Source: Byssothecium circinans (lineage: Eukaryota; Ascomycota; Dothideomycetes; Pleosporales; Massarinaceae). From it: 64,000 bases of DNA. Below, piece after piece: positions 55,102-64,000 of this stretch (its first letter is position 1; each line of letters starts with the position of its first letter). Location: positions 579,674-643,673 of the forward strand of contig ML977001.1 in the NCBI GenBank assembly GCA_010015675.1, written 5' to 3'. The notes beneath the pieces were generated by a model. The model did no database searches. It saw only the letters and a list, made by a program, of their open reading frames with translations, and was not told the origin of the DNA. The translations under genes and the position numbers were made by a program.

Positions 55102-58100
55102 ATGAGACCAATGAATGGTTGGCACTGCGCTCGCGCTCTCTTTGCTGGCGTCACGAATGCCGTCTTCTTTGATGCACACCTCACGCTTCCAATACGAGCA
55201 ACTGCACTGCGCAGATATAGCCTGCTCAGGTATGCACTGCTGTTTTATACTATGATGAAACCTTCAAACACTGATTTATTCAGCTTATCATCGTCGCCAT
55301 CCCAAGCCAGTCCGCGCAACACCGCCCGCATCTCTCACGCTTCCACAGCCCAATTCATCCGATCGCACCGCTCCACAAACGCGTTTCCAGACTGCCAACT
55401 CCGCAACACGAGCAAAAACGCCGTAGTAGAGGAACAGGACATGGACATATTCGAGGAGCTTTTGGGGGTTGGCGAAGAGGTGGGCATGGGTTGCCACAAG
55501 GCAGTCATAACCAAGAAGAAAGCAAGGGGGAAACAAAAGCGCAGAACGTCCCCTCTGAAGCCGCCGGTCAAGTCCATGGCTCACGGAGATCTGTTGCAGT
55601 CGTACTCGAAGGTAGTGGGACACAGGCCGCGCAAGAGCAAGCTTAAGGAGGAGGAATACACTTTGCGAACTACAGAGTTTGCCGGGGATGAGAAGGGACG
55701 GCGTCTTGAAGAGAAGGCACTGGACCTGATGGACTCGTATCGCTGTTTGCTTCACGATCTGCAGTCTGCGGTGCCACAGCAGTGGTCCGCCATATATCTC
55801 GATCTGTCCATTAACCTTTATCGTCACCTCGAGATGTGCCAGGAGGTTCGTGAAGAGATGGAAAGAGTCAGACTAAACTCTGCACCAAGCAATCGGAGTT
55901 CCCGACGTGGTTGGATGAAGCTGGCACCGCGCAAGGAAACAATGCAAAGAATTGTCACTCAGACCGTTTTGCCTCTGTATGAACACAACGAATGGTCTCA
56001 TGACGCGAAATCAGACATAATCCCTCCAAGTCAACGTACATTACTGGGCAGAACATGTCGAACTCTGGGGTACGCAGAGGTCTTCGCCGACATAGGGGCT
56101 ACGGCAGATGTAGACGAGTCTCAAACAACACCCACTCAAGCGCAGAGACGTCCACGGCCATTGACAAGCAAGGGATTGACAGTGAGGAAGGTCCCGGTAT
56201 CTGGCCATTCTGTGTCTCTCTTCAAGCCGTCACCGCAGTTGAGAGCACAGCAATCGGCCTTTTCCTTCACAGGGATCAGCACATCATATCCAGACACTAG
56301 CTCAGCAGAAAACGATGCTGGTTTCTCATCTGTTGGCCAAAACACGGATACCGTTGGCCATTCACAGACTGCAACTGGACAGGACATTCACACAGCAGAC
56401 ACAGAGAAAGGCGATCCGATCGAGCCAGATGGGCCTCCTCCGAATCGCGACAACGACGAGGAATCGAGTTACTCTAGTGACAACGAATCTGAAGCTGCCT
56501 CCGAATCTGACGCTAACATGGAAGCCGAGAAGCATGTCGCTCTTTCGTACCAGATTCCGGCCGAGGTACAGAGTGCTGCGTTGGAGGCTCCGCCCAAGAC
56601 CAAAGCCAGTTATTGGAGCCAGAAGCTCTACCGTGGTCCGGATGACGAGAAGATCTTGACGCATTACTGTGAGACTTTCGAAGTCGCGGAGCGGGTCGCC
56701 AAGTACTTTCTGAACGAGAAGGCGTTAGGATTTGATATCGAGTGGAAATCGACTGCAATCCCAACCTTTCCCAAGCAGAACGCATCGCTGATACAGCTCG
56801 CATCGGAAGATCGAATAGCCCTGTTCCATATCGCGCTTTTCAGGGGGACCAAGCCCGAGCAGCTCGTGCCCCCGACGTTGAAGAAGATTCTGGAGTCGCC
56901 GGATGTCCTCAAGGTTGGTGTAGCTATAAAGGCGGATTTCACACGACTGGAGAAGCATCTTGATATCAAGGCGCGCGGTGTTATGGAGCTGAGTCGTACG
57001 CACAACCTCCTTGAAGCGGAAGACCCTAGGCAGGCGAGTCATAGATTGGTGTCCCTGGCGAGGCAGGTCGAGCAGCATCTACTGTTGCCGCTGTACAAGG
57101 GTGAACCTCTTGTCGACGACCCTGAACCTGATACGTGGGTGGAGAAGGAGAAATGGCTAAAAAGGCAGCGCGTCCGCGAGAGCGACTGGAGCAAGCGGTT
57201 GGATCCCGATCAGGTTCATTACGCCGCCGCCGACGCATATGCTGGACTTCGCCTTTACGATGTATTGGAGTCGAAAAGGAAGCAAATGAAGCCAGTACCT
57301 TCTAGGCCTAGGCTCTGTGATGACGATCCCAAGGCGCCTCCGAGATCTACCATGTTGAGCCGGAAGAAAGCGAGAGCTGCAAAGGTGCTCAAGGACGCGC
57401 AAGCAAAAGCGATTGCGGAGGCCTTGACGCGACTTCCAGCGGAAGAACCTGACGAAGAGGATGCCGAGGTGTACGAAACAGCAGCTGAGGAGCTTGACGA
57501 TGACGAGACTAAAGAGGATGGGTCTGTGTCAGGATCGTCATTTGAGAACTCGGAACAACAGGGAGAGGAGTCTGATGAAGAGTACATCCCAAAACGGCGT
57601 GATGGAATCGATATTGGTCCCAGTGTGGGAAAGACTGAGGCTCGTGCGCGACGTATTGGTCGTCTTGATGTTGGAAAACTGAGAGCTACCGACCTGGGAT
57701 ATCCGAGGCTTCCTGCACAACCATCCGACGAAGAGGAGGAGGAAGATAAATACGCTGACGACGAGCTTGAAGAGGCGCTCATGGACATGGACATCGATGC
57801 GGATGGAGAGGATTTGACAACGGTCGATGCAGCTGCTGCTGAAACAACGAGCGACGATGTATCCGTTCTCGACACTGATAACGAGGCCGAAACGACAACA
57901 CCTCCGCCTTCCTTTCACCCTCTTGTCGTCGATACCAGTTCCCACAGCCCTCAGTATATCCAGGCCACGACTTGGGCACAATCCTATCTCCAAGCGACCA
58001 TACCATCCCCCGGTTTCCTATCCCAGCCCTCTCGCATCCGTGCTACCCTGCCCCATCTCCGCGCTTATCATCTTTGGCATATACAAAGCATCGGCCCCGA

Positions 58101-58287
58101 GGAAATCGGCGGGTTGCTACGAGAGCCGCCCCTCGCGGTGAGTACCGTCACGTCCTACATCCTGCAAGCTGTTAGTCTAGAGCCTCTGGAGTTTGATGGG
58201 GAGAAGCTGAGGTCTCTCCTGCTATCTCAGTCAGAGGGATTGAGGAGGGGAAGGTGGAAGTGGCTGTCGAGGAAGGTTGGGCTGTGA
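55102..58287 (+). CDS. WRN-type DEDDy 3'-5' exonuclease-domain protein
   Basis: A single long frame, with one likely 54-bp intron at 55230-55283 (GTATGC donor, CTGAT branch, TTCAG; stop-free and a multiple of three), gives about 1043-1061 residues. The exonuclease domain spans ~525-720: Exo I GFDIEWKS, Exo II VGVAIKADFTRLEKHL, Exo III QVHYAAADAYAGLRLYDVL with the DEDDy tyrosine. All four acidic residues are present. The 500-residue N-terminal part is mostly polar, with a helical block (LEEKALDLMDSYRCLLHDLQ). After the nuclease comes a long acidic region and a C-terminal helical segment (IRATLPHLRAYHLWHIQSIG) that resembles the helix-turn-helix ends of RecQ-associated proteins. No helicase is present. 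The start is uncertain; 55102 is the first of two close in-frame ATGs, and 55251 is an alternative inside the intron. Confidence 0.82.
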   Translation: MRPMNGWHCARALFAGVTNAVFFDAHLTLPIRATALRRYSLLRYALLFYTMMKPSNTDLFSLSSSPSQASPRNTARISHASTAQFIRSHRSTNAFPDCQLRNTSKNAVVEEQDMDIFEELLGVGEEVGMGCHKAVITKKKARGKQKRRTSPLKPPVKSMAHGDLLQSYSKVVGHRPRKSKLKEEEYTLRTTEFAGDEKGRRLEEKALDLMDSYRCLLHDLQSAVPQQWSAIYLDLSINLYRHLEMCQEVREEMERVRLNSAPSNRSSRRGWMKLAPRKETMQRIVTQTVLPLYEHNEWSHDAKSDIIPPSQRTLLGRTCRTLGYAEVFADIGATADVDESQTTPTQAQRRPRPLTSKGLTVRKVPVSGHSVSLFKPSPQLRAQQSAFSFTGISTSYPDTSSAENDAGFSSVGQNTDTVGHSQTATGQDIHTADTEKGDPIEPDGPPPNRDNDEESSYSSDNESEAASESDANMEAEKHVALSYQIPAEVQSAALEAPPKTKASYWSQKLYRGPDDEKILTHYCETFEVAERVAKYFLNEKALGFDIEWKSTAIPTFPKQNASLIQLASEDRIALFHIALFRGTKPEQLVPPTLKKILESPDVLKVGVAIKADFTRLEKHLDIKARGVMELSRTHNLLEAEDPRQASHRLVSLARQVEQHLLLPLYKGEPLVDDPEPDTWVEKEKWLKRQRVRESDWSKRLDPDQVHYAAADAYAGLRLYDVLESKRKQMKPVPSRPRLCDDDPKAPPRSTMLSRKKARAAKVLKDAQAKAIAEALTRLPAEEPDEEDAEVYETAAEELDDDETKEDGSVSGSSFENSEQQGEESDEEYIPKRRDGIDIGPSVGKTEARARRIGRLDVGKLRATDLGYPRLPAQPSDEEEEEDKYADDELEEALMDMDIDADGEDLTTVDAAAAETTSDDVSVLDTDNEAETTTPPPSFHPLVVDTSSHSPQYIQATTWAQSYLQATIPSPGFLSQPSRIRATLPHLRAYHLWHIQSIGPEEIGGLLREPPLAVSTVTSYILQAVSLEPLEFDGEKLRSLLLSQSEGLRRGRWKWLSRKVGL

Positions 58288-58308
58288 GGGTAGCATGTGG
58301 AGAGGCGT

Positions 58309-58791
58309 TTATGTATGTGCATAATAACTTGGAGTGGAGGGATAGATAGAATGGTGAGATACCCTTGTAAATATCGAATGTATACATAACTTCTTCTCTA
58401 CGTCGTTCATGCTCTTCTTCTTCTTCTCCCTTCTCTTCGTCTTCTTGTCCTTCTCGCTGGCCACCGCCTCTTTGTTGTCTACTCCCCGTCCTACACGCAG
58501 ATCGCTAGCCTTTGCGTGTATATCCTGGGATGTGCGAGCTCCCGCTGCTACAAGTCGTCCATCCATATGTTGAAGGCCTCGTCGTTCACGTAAGGCGGGC
58601 TTGCCGTACTTCTTCATTTGTACTGGAAGAGCTTTGCTCGCATGCGGTTTCTCGAGACGGAGATACCTGCGCGGACTGAGCGGCGGTGAGGGGCTCGGCG
58701 TCGTCGTCTTCTTGGAGGTGGTGGTATTGCTGAAGAAGGGGGAGGAGAAAAAGTAAGAGGGGGAACGGGTGAAGCTGTAGTCATCAGCCAT
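58309..58791 (-). CDS. Small lysine-rich hypothetical protein
   Basis: A 161-codon single exon runs from the ATG at 58791. The N-terminus is Ser/Thr/Pro-rich (MADDYSFTRSPSYFFSSPFF), the middle basic (RRYLRLEKPHASKALPVQMK, KKYGKPALRERRGLQHMDGR), and a Lys-rich block follows (EKDKKTKRREKKKKS). The reading past the Lys block (CIHSIFTRVSHHSIYP) looks like read-through of a 3' UTR or a missed splice. The stop is 21 bp from that of the exonuclease gene, so the two converge with overlapping 3' ends. The family is unrecognised; it could also be a chance frame. Confidence 0.4.
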   Translation of the reverse strand: MADDYSFTRSPSYFFSSPFFSNTTTSKKTTTPSPSPPLSPRRYLRLEKPHASKALPVQMKKYGKPALRERRGLQHMDGRLVAAGARTSQDIHAKASDLRVGRGVDNKEAVASEKDKKTKRREKKKKSMNDVEKKLCIHSIFTRVSHHSIYPSTPSYYAHT

Positions 58792-59480
58792 GTACAATCG
58801 GCAATACTGTGTTTCTTGATGGTTTTCTTTCGTCGCGAGTAACCCCGCATGCAGGGCCGTCTGCGTTTTGCGAAGTGGAGTGGAGAAACGGTGAAAAAGA
58901 GAGACTCACGTAGGAAGCTGGAGAGGCTGCTATCGTCCCCTGCCTGTCGTCTCTTAGCTGATACATTGCGGCACTGGCGCTGGTGTGTGCGGGTTTCTCT
59001 GCTCGGAGGCTTTGTTGTTGTCGTCGTCGTTGCTGCTGCCGACCTGCTGGGAGGTGGGTGGATGGCGCCCGTGAAGTGGAGTCGAGCTCTGTAGTTTTGA
59101 GACGTACAGGTTGAGCAAAGGTTCTGCGCGTGTATCACAGAGTGCGGTAGCCATTGCGTATTCGGATGGGAGAGACGTGTACGCCGGTACGCAGGTGCTG
59201 GTGGACCACGGCTGCTCGTGGGAAACGCGGGTTGGCGGCAGTGCCTTCACGGCATAACAGTGTGTAAAACGCTCGAGACTTTGGCATCTCGGATTAATGA
59301 GAAAGCACCCAGCATCTTCCTCTTTTATGTGAAGAGCATGGCTGGTTCGAATCGTGGCATGTAGAGAACTCGCGATTTCGTATGCAGCCAGCACGGGACG
59401 TCGCGACCTCAGCGTCACAATGTGCAGAGCTCACGGTACGGCATCATGGCTCGTAGAAATCAAATTTTTGCATCAAGTAA

Positions 59481-59531
59481 TTTCTTCTTCGAGTGACCGG
59501 AATCACCGGACAGCTCAACGAAGAAAAGGTG
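59481..59531. repeat. Diverged direct repeat, copy 1
   Basis: The block contains TTCTTCTTC, then TGACCGGAATCACCGGACAG, CTCAACGAAGAAAAGG. It aligns at roughly three quarters identity, by eye, to 60234-60285. Confidence 0.5.
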
Positions 59532-60157
59532 TCCGCGACAGCCTGACGGGCTGACACAGCTGCCCATTGTCAAAGGCGAAGGCCGTAGTCCCCAGATCAG
59601 CATATGGACCGACTCACAACTGATTCTAGTTGGTGCAAGCACCATGGCGAAGAGGAAGAAGAGGAGGTGCGGGGGCACTGTTTACGTCTCGACGGGTAAA
59701 GGCTCTCACGAAGGCGCTTCGATGGGATGCTGAATGGCGGACGATCAGGTATGTAGAGCGTAGCGATGATTCCACGGCTTATTTTGAGGACCTGGCAGCC
59801 GCGGGAGCGCAGGTTGGGTGGTGGAAGCTGCCGCTGTAGCTGAGGTGAAGGTGGCGAATGCACACGCGTTCTGGACTTGTAGTGGTGGTGCGGTAGGACT
59901 CGACGGAGGAAAGCGTTCACGGCGGCATGATGCTCGAGGTGAGGATGTGCAGAAAGAGCAAAGGCAATTTGAAAGGCGCCTGCGCTTCAGTGAGGTCGGG
60001 GATGGGATGCGGGGCGGGCATCCTCAGGCGTGCGGCGGCGGGAGGACATGAATGTTGTGTGCGGCAGCGCGTAAACAACAACAGCATCACGCAGAACATT
60101 GCACGGCTTCAGAGAGGGCATGTTCGAGCCTTGGAACGGACGACGAGTCAGGATATC

Positions 60158-60236
60158 GACACCGAGACAACAAGACAACAAGTCAACAACGAGACCGCAA
60201 GTCAACAACAAGACAGGACATCAACAACAAGAAAGC
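60158..60236. repeat. CAACAAGA-like simple repeat
   Basis: This purine/C-rich imperfect repeat is built from GACAACAAG and GTCAACAAC words, and sits immediately before copy 2 of the direct repeat. Confidence 0.6.
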
Positions 60237-60285
60237 TTCTTCTTCAATTGACCGGCAGTGCCAGACAGCTCAATGAAAAAGGGTC
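60234..60285. repeat. Diverged direct repeat, copy 2
   Basis: The block contains TTCTTCTTCAATTGACCGG, CAGTGCCAGACAGCTCAATG, AAAAAGGG. It pairs with 59481-59531 in the same orientation, about 754 bp away. Confidence 0.5.
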
Positions 60286-62834
60286 GTACGACCAGTAGAA
60301 AACAAAAATTGTACCAGACCAAACGCCGAAGCGATGTGGAAGCAGGACCAGTTACCGCTGTGCAATGGCACGGTCCTAACTGCGAGATCGAATTCTTGAG
60401 CTCGATCCCACCTGATGTGCTCTGTTCTCCGAAGAGATACAGAGTAAAGAGAAAAAAGGTGAAGATGGGAGGGAGGGCGAGGTTTATATACTGCGGATTC
60501 TGAGCCAAGCGCGCTAGAGCAGGTTTGGACTAGCAGTAGCTGATGCTGACTACGTACTCGGCTGGGAGGCCGTAGGCAAGTCTTCGGGGGAAGGACACGG
60601 ACGTTGTGACGTAGGGCGTTGGGGGGTGGTACCGGAGGGTTGGGGCGGTGGAAGGGCGTAGAATTGTGAAGGCGGTGAAGGTGAGACGGGCGGGAACATC
60701 AACATGCTGTTACGATGGCTTCAAGGTGTATGAGATAGTCAAGAGTTTCTAGCTTATGTACATAGCTTGTAAGACTGTATACAGAGGACTTTGAAGTGCG
60801 GGTTTGACAGTGATGTGAGGGACGAGACCAGCGGCCAGAAGCTGTCTCCGCAGATGGCAACGTGAGGATCCAGAAGTGGGCAAGCTCTGAGGCAGTGAGG
60901 CGGAAGCATTTGTGGAAGTGTTGTATCTCAATCTGAGCGGCGTTGAGCTCCTTGAGTAGATGTATGTCGCGTTCCCCCGAGACACTCGAGAGACATGCTG
61001 AGAACAAGTATGCTGAAGTTTCACTCTGCATCAACATAGCAGTATCTATACGAGAACCTTCGCAGCCTACGAAGGAATGAAGATACTGAAGGAGAGGACT
61101 GATCGTAAACACAGATTTCCTTGAACAGGTGGGCAGCAGGACCTGCACGTTCGTAGAACGATACGCTGAATTGAAGCATCACCTAAAGAGACGGCGAAAG
61201 TTTTGAACCTTGTAGTTGAAGTCACAACGCCAGCTATTCGAACAGTAGCAGACTGACAAGGGTATAAGCACCAGTGGACCATTCCATTCACCACTTTGGA
61301 TTTCATTCAACAGTGAGCCTTCGCAGCCAGTGTCACTCAATATGTCCGCCAAACTACCGCGAGAATTTTCAGTCGGCGACGCGACGCGTAGCGAAACAAT
61401 AACAACCACGGCTGAGGTAACAATAAACCACGGCCGAACAGCCTCCTTGAAAAGATCGGCTCTCAACTTTATGCACCATTGATCCCCTCATACAAGAATA
61501 GGCAAACACGGGAACAAGCCAAACACGAGACCTCGCACCCAAACAAGCAACACGCATCGACTCAACATGACCGCAACCAACAGCTGTCCAGCATCGGAGT
61601 CGAGCCACGTCCCATGAAGAGAAAGAGAGCATGCCCAACATACACACGCATGGCAAGCCTTACGCTGACACACATCAATCTATCGCAGAAGGCTCGTCGC
61701 CATTGTAGGAACCCGATCTCCCCCCCACGCAAGACCATCCAAAGGCTACTTTCACGATCGTATTTCCCACGTTCCTCCCTCGGCCGTACTCCACCTCGAA
61801 CCGTGCTCGTCGAATTACATACACCCATGCCTATATGCTCTCAAGCACCGTCCGACTGAAAAGCGAGGCACTGCACCGGTAGCTCGAAGTTTTACAATTT
61901 CACTTGAAGTTCCCGTGTCGATGTTTGGCCTTCCGAACATGGCATCCCAAATCCACCATTTCTGGAACCCCAAAACAGCCCCAACAAGCACGTTTTTAGC
62001 GGGGGCATGTGCACTCCTCAGAGACCACTGTACGCACACAGTACGATCGGTGCAGCTCCAAGCAGCCTTGATGAGGCTCACCTGAGTTAATATTTGCCTC
62101 AGACAACCTTGCAAGCAATGGTGTACTGCCGTTCGATCGGGTCACGCAGACGATCCGCGAATAACACAGCACACTGAATGGAACAAGATTACTGGAAGGC
62201 AACGGGCTCGAATCGACGTCACGTCCCAAGGAACTCAAGTGGAAGGCGATGACACGGTCAAACAACCGGCCTTTGCCAACAACACGCAGGAGCTGTTGTT
62301 GCAAACTAGGCGGACGCCTCTCCGGGCAGGGGAAAGCGTGTCGTAACGGGCGAGGATTAGGAAAAGCGAGAGTGGATTTGAGAGGGAATATCAGCTGCAC
62401 AAAGAATGACTTGAGGAGGTGATGGATGGCCAAAGTAAAGGAGGTGAGAAGAGGAGAGATGAGGGTTGATTCTCGGCTGCTCAATGGGCGAATCTGCAAT
62501 CGATTTGTTGGGTGATGTCGTGCTGTGTTTTCTGATTCAGCCGGACTAAAACGATAGGTTCATTAGCTCTGAATGTCGTTCACTCTATTACATTATAGGA
62601 GATGCATCTAGGCTTTAGTTGCCGCTTCCCTTAACCTAATCGTGTTACCAAACGGTTTAGTAAAGTGTGAGCAAGTGCAGTGAAGTAGGCACATAGAGCC
62701 CAGTCGTCTAAAATGCGAGGTTGTGCTGGTAGGGGTCACAAACGTATAGTGCAGGAGTCCCCGACGCATCACAGGATCCCATTTCCAATGGGGTTTCCCC
62801 TTGTTTCTTTGTCTGGATAACCTAGCACTAATGT

Positions 62835-64000
62835 TTATCCCTGGGAAGACCCTCCTATAAGAGCCTTTAGGCGTTCATCGCCCTCATACTGCTTCAATGC
62901 TAACTCTCGCCATTCATCCCAGCCCTGATCGACCCCGAAGACCTGAAGGATAGCATTTGCCAATGGCAACGCACAGGCCCAATTGGACTCGAGCCCCAAA
63001 CCCCAGAAGAATCTTCTCACCTTCTCATCTCCCATGTGACTTGCCAGCCCCGACCCCTTCTCGCGCAAGGCATTGCTCAATGCAACGTCTTCTGTACTAA
63101 GCGAGATATTACCTTCGCAAAGAGCCCTCATGTCGGCAGATACGAGGGATAGCGCAAATGCCTCTCGTCGCGGAACGATACGTGCCATCTGCCAGTCGAT
63201 GATGCCGGTAATATTGAGGTCTTCGTCAACCATCAGGTGATCACCCTTATCGTCGACATGTTTCAGAAAAAAAATTGTCCGATTCTGAGGATAACTGGGT
63301 CGCATTGTCTTGCAGAAAGCGATATACCAAATAGGCATCGATAGGAAACTGGGGATAGAGCTGACCGTCCGCAATCAGCGCTAGGTACTGCTCGGCCCAG
63401 GCCGTATAGTATGCCACCGAAGTCTCAAATGGCCCGTAGGGGTAAAGGCAGACGAATCTATCACTGGCCGTAGCAGAGACTGATGGTAGGTCTTGAGGAG
63501 ACTCGACATATAGTGACCCCGCTTTAGTAAATGGATGCTTCTCCAGCTCCACAAAGATCTCGGCGAGACCCTTCCAGATCTTGGCAGTATCTCCTTGACC
63601 ATCCCACGGCTTGCCTGGCAACTCCTCCATGAGAAGAAAACAGACCCCAATACCATGGTCGGTACCTTGAGACGGGATACCGAACGAGAAGGCCCGCGGA
63701 GCAGGTACTGCTGTATTCTCCAGGAACTTCAGGGTTGCATACTCGCTGCGGATCAGGTATTCTGCAAGAGAAACGGGGAACCCGACAGCAAAGCCCGAAA
63801 CCCGCGGTACTCGCATGAGCCACGAAGGGGATCCGTCACCGAAGCGAATGCGGGCGTGGTAGTTGGCACATCCCGTAAGAGCGCCTAGCCCAACAACCTT
63901 TGAAGGGTATTCGATGGTGCAGGATTTGCCATCGTTCAGGCTGGAAGCGAGGTCGCAGACTGCCTTCTCGTTGATCTGAGCACGAAGGCGGCCAATTTCG
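62835..64000 (-). pseudogene. APH-type phosphotransferase gene, frameshifted, 5' end outside window
   Basis: On the minus strand an open frame runs from the window end (EIGRLRAQINEKAVCDLASS) through VVGLGALTGCANYHARIRFG, LMRVPRVSGF, GVCFLLMEELPGKPWDGQGD and ends in QDNATQLSSESDNFF. The sequence then continues in another frame as LKHVDDKGDHLMVDEDLNIT, GIIDWQMARIVP and on to a stop at 62835. Removing one base from the A8 run at 63267-63274 (T8 on the coding strand) would make the two parts continuous, so this is a single +1 frameshift. The family is the fungal aminoglycoside-phosphotransferase-like kinase group; the catalytic HxD (HVD) and the metal-binding Asp of IIDW are visible. With only one lesion it could be a young pseudogene or a homopolymer sequencing error. 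Confidence 0.82.

Larger units (their letters stand above)
58792..62834. other. Gene-poor region, 4 kb
   Basis: No gene can be supported. Frames of 60-170 codons on both strands (for example 58614-59138 -, 61996-62499 -) have no domain, and many overlap each other. Contents seen: the diverged repeat pair at 59481 and 60234, a CAACAAGA-type simple repeat at about 60160-60236, and a TCGTCGTCGTTGCTGCTGCC run near 59020. Confidence 0.4.

Noticed and set aside
59280..59365. tRNA-like B-box GGTTCGAATC
   Set aside because: The neighbouring sequence gives no T-stem or acceptor-stem pairing and there is no A-box at the right distance.
61996..62499. 167-codon minus-strand frame
   Set aside because: No domain, no clear start context and no splice signals; probably chance.

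Overview
The window is nuclear DNA from a filamentous ascomycete. The genes are eukaryotic, with short introns (about 45-140 bp) that have GTRAGT-like donors, CTRAY-like branch sites and YAG acceptors. The families present (Rad60/Esc2-like, LSm5, LSm6, Ytm1, Trm112, Dsl1/ZW10-type, fungal TERT, DUF3074, fungal APH-type kinase) are fungal in character. Accessory repeats differing mostly by C:G to T:A transitions fit a Pezizomycotina genome, and the overall style suggests Dothideomycetes, although the order cannot be fixed from sequence reading alone. I see no bacterial, organellar or complete transposon sequence.

Layout. 0-4 kb: 3' end of a HAD-fold protein (+), a secreted class 3 lipase (-), and a multi-pass membrane protein (+). 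4.6-10 kb: compact housekeeping block with LSm6 (-), a Rad60/Esc2-type SUMO-like protein (+), Trm112 (+) and Ytm1/WDR12 (-). 10.4-24.1 kb: ZW10/Dsl1-type tethering subunit (-), an M16 metallopeptidase with seven exons (+), and a Tuba/Gef1-like DH-BAR-SH3 protein (-). 25.3-32.3 kb: a complete nine-exon telomerase reverse transcriptase gene (+), then a TBC-domain protein (+) that has lost both catalytic fingers. 32.3-40.4 kb: a gene-poor stretch. Its distal part (35.6-40.3 kb) holds several families of diverged tandem repeats and broken coding remnants. 40.4-51.9 kb: a large Q/P-rich coiled-coil protein (-), an unrecognised small conserved-looking protein (-), a DUF3074 protein (-), and a SAM-HMG protein (-). 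54.1-58.8 kb: LSm5 split into six very small exons (-), a WRN-type 3'-5' exonuclease protein (+) and a small lysine-rich ORF (-). 58.8-62.8 kb: gene-poor. 62.8-64.0 kb: an APH-type kinase gene with a one-base frameshift in an A8 run, running off the window end.

The genes do not form an operon or a biosynthetic cluster. Common themes are RNA biology (LSm5 and LSm6 of the same heptameric ring, Trm112, Ytm1), genome maintenance (Rad60-like, TERT, DEDDy exonuclease) and membrane traffic or polarity (ZW10/Dsl1, DH-BAR, TBC). The items most worth a second look are the TERT gene, the TBC domain without catalytic residues, the 29-bp exon carrying the M16 zinc motif, the in-frame stop-free introns, and the decayed repeat field at 35.6-40.3 kb.
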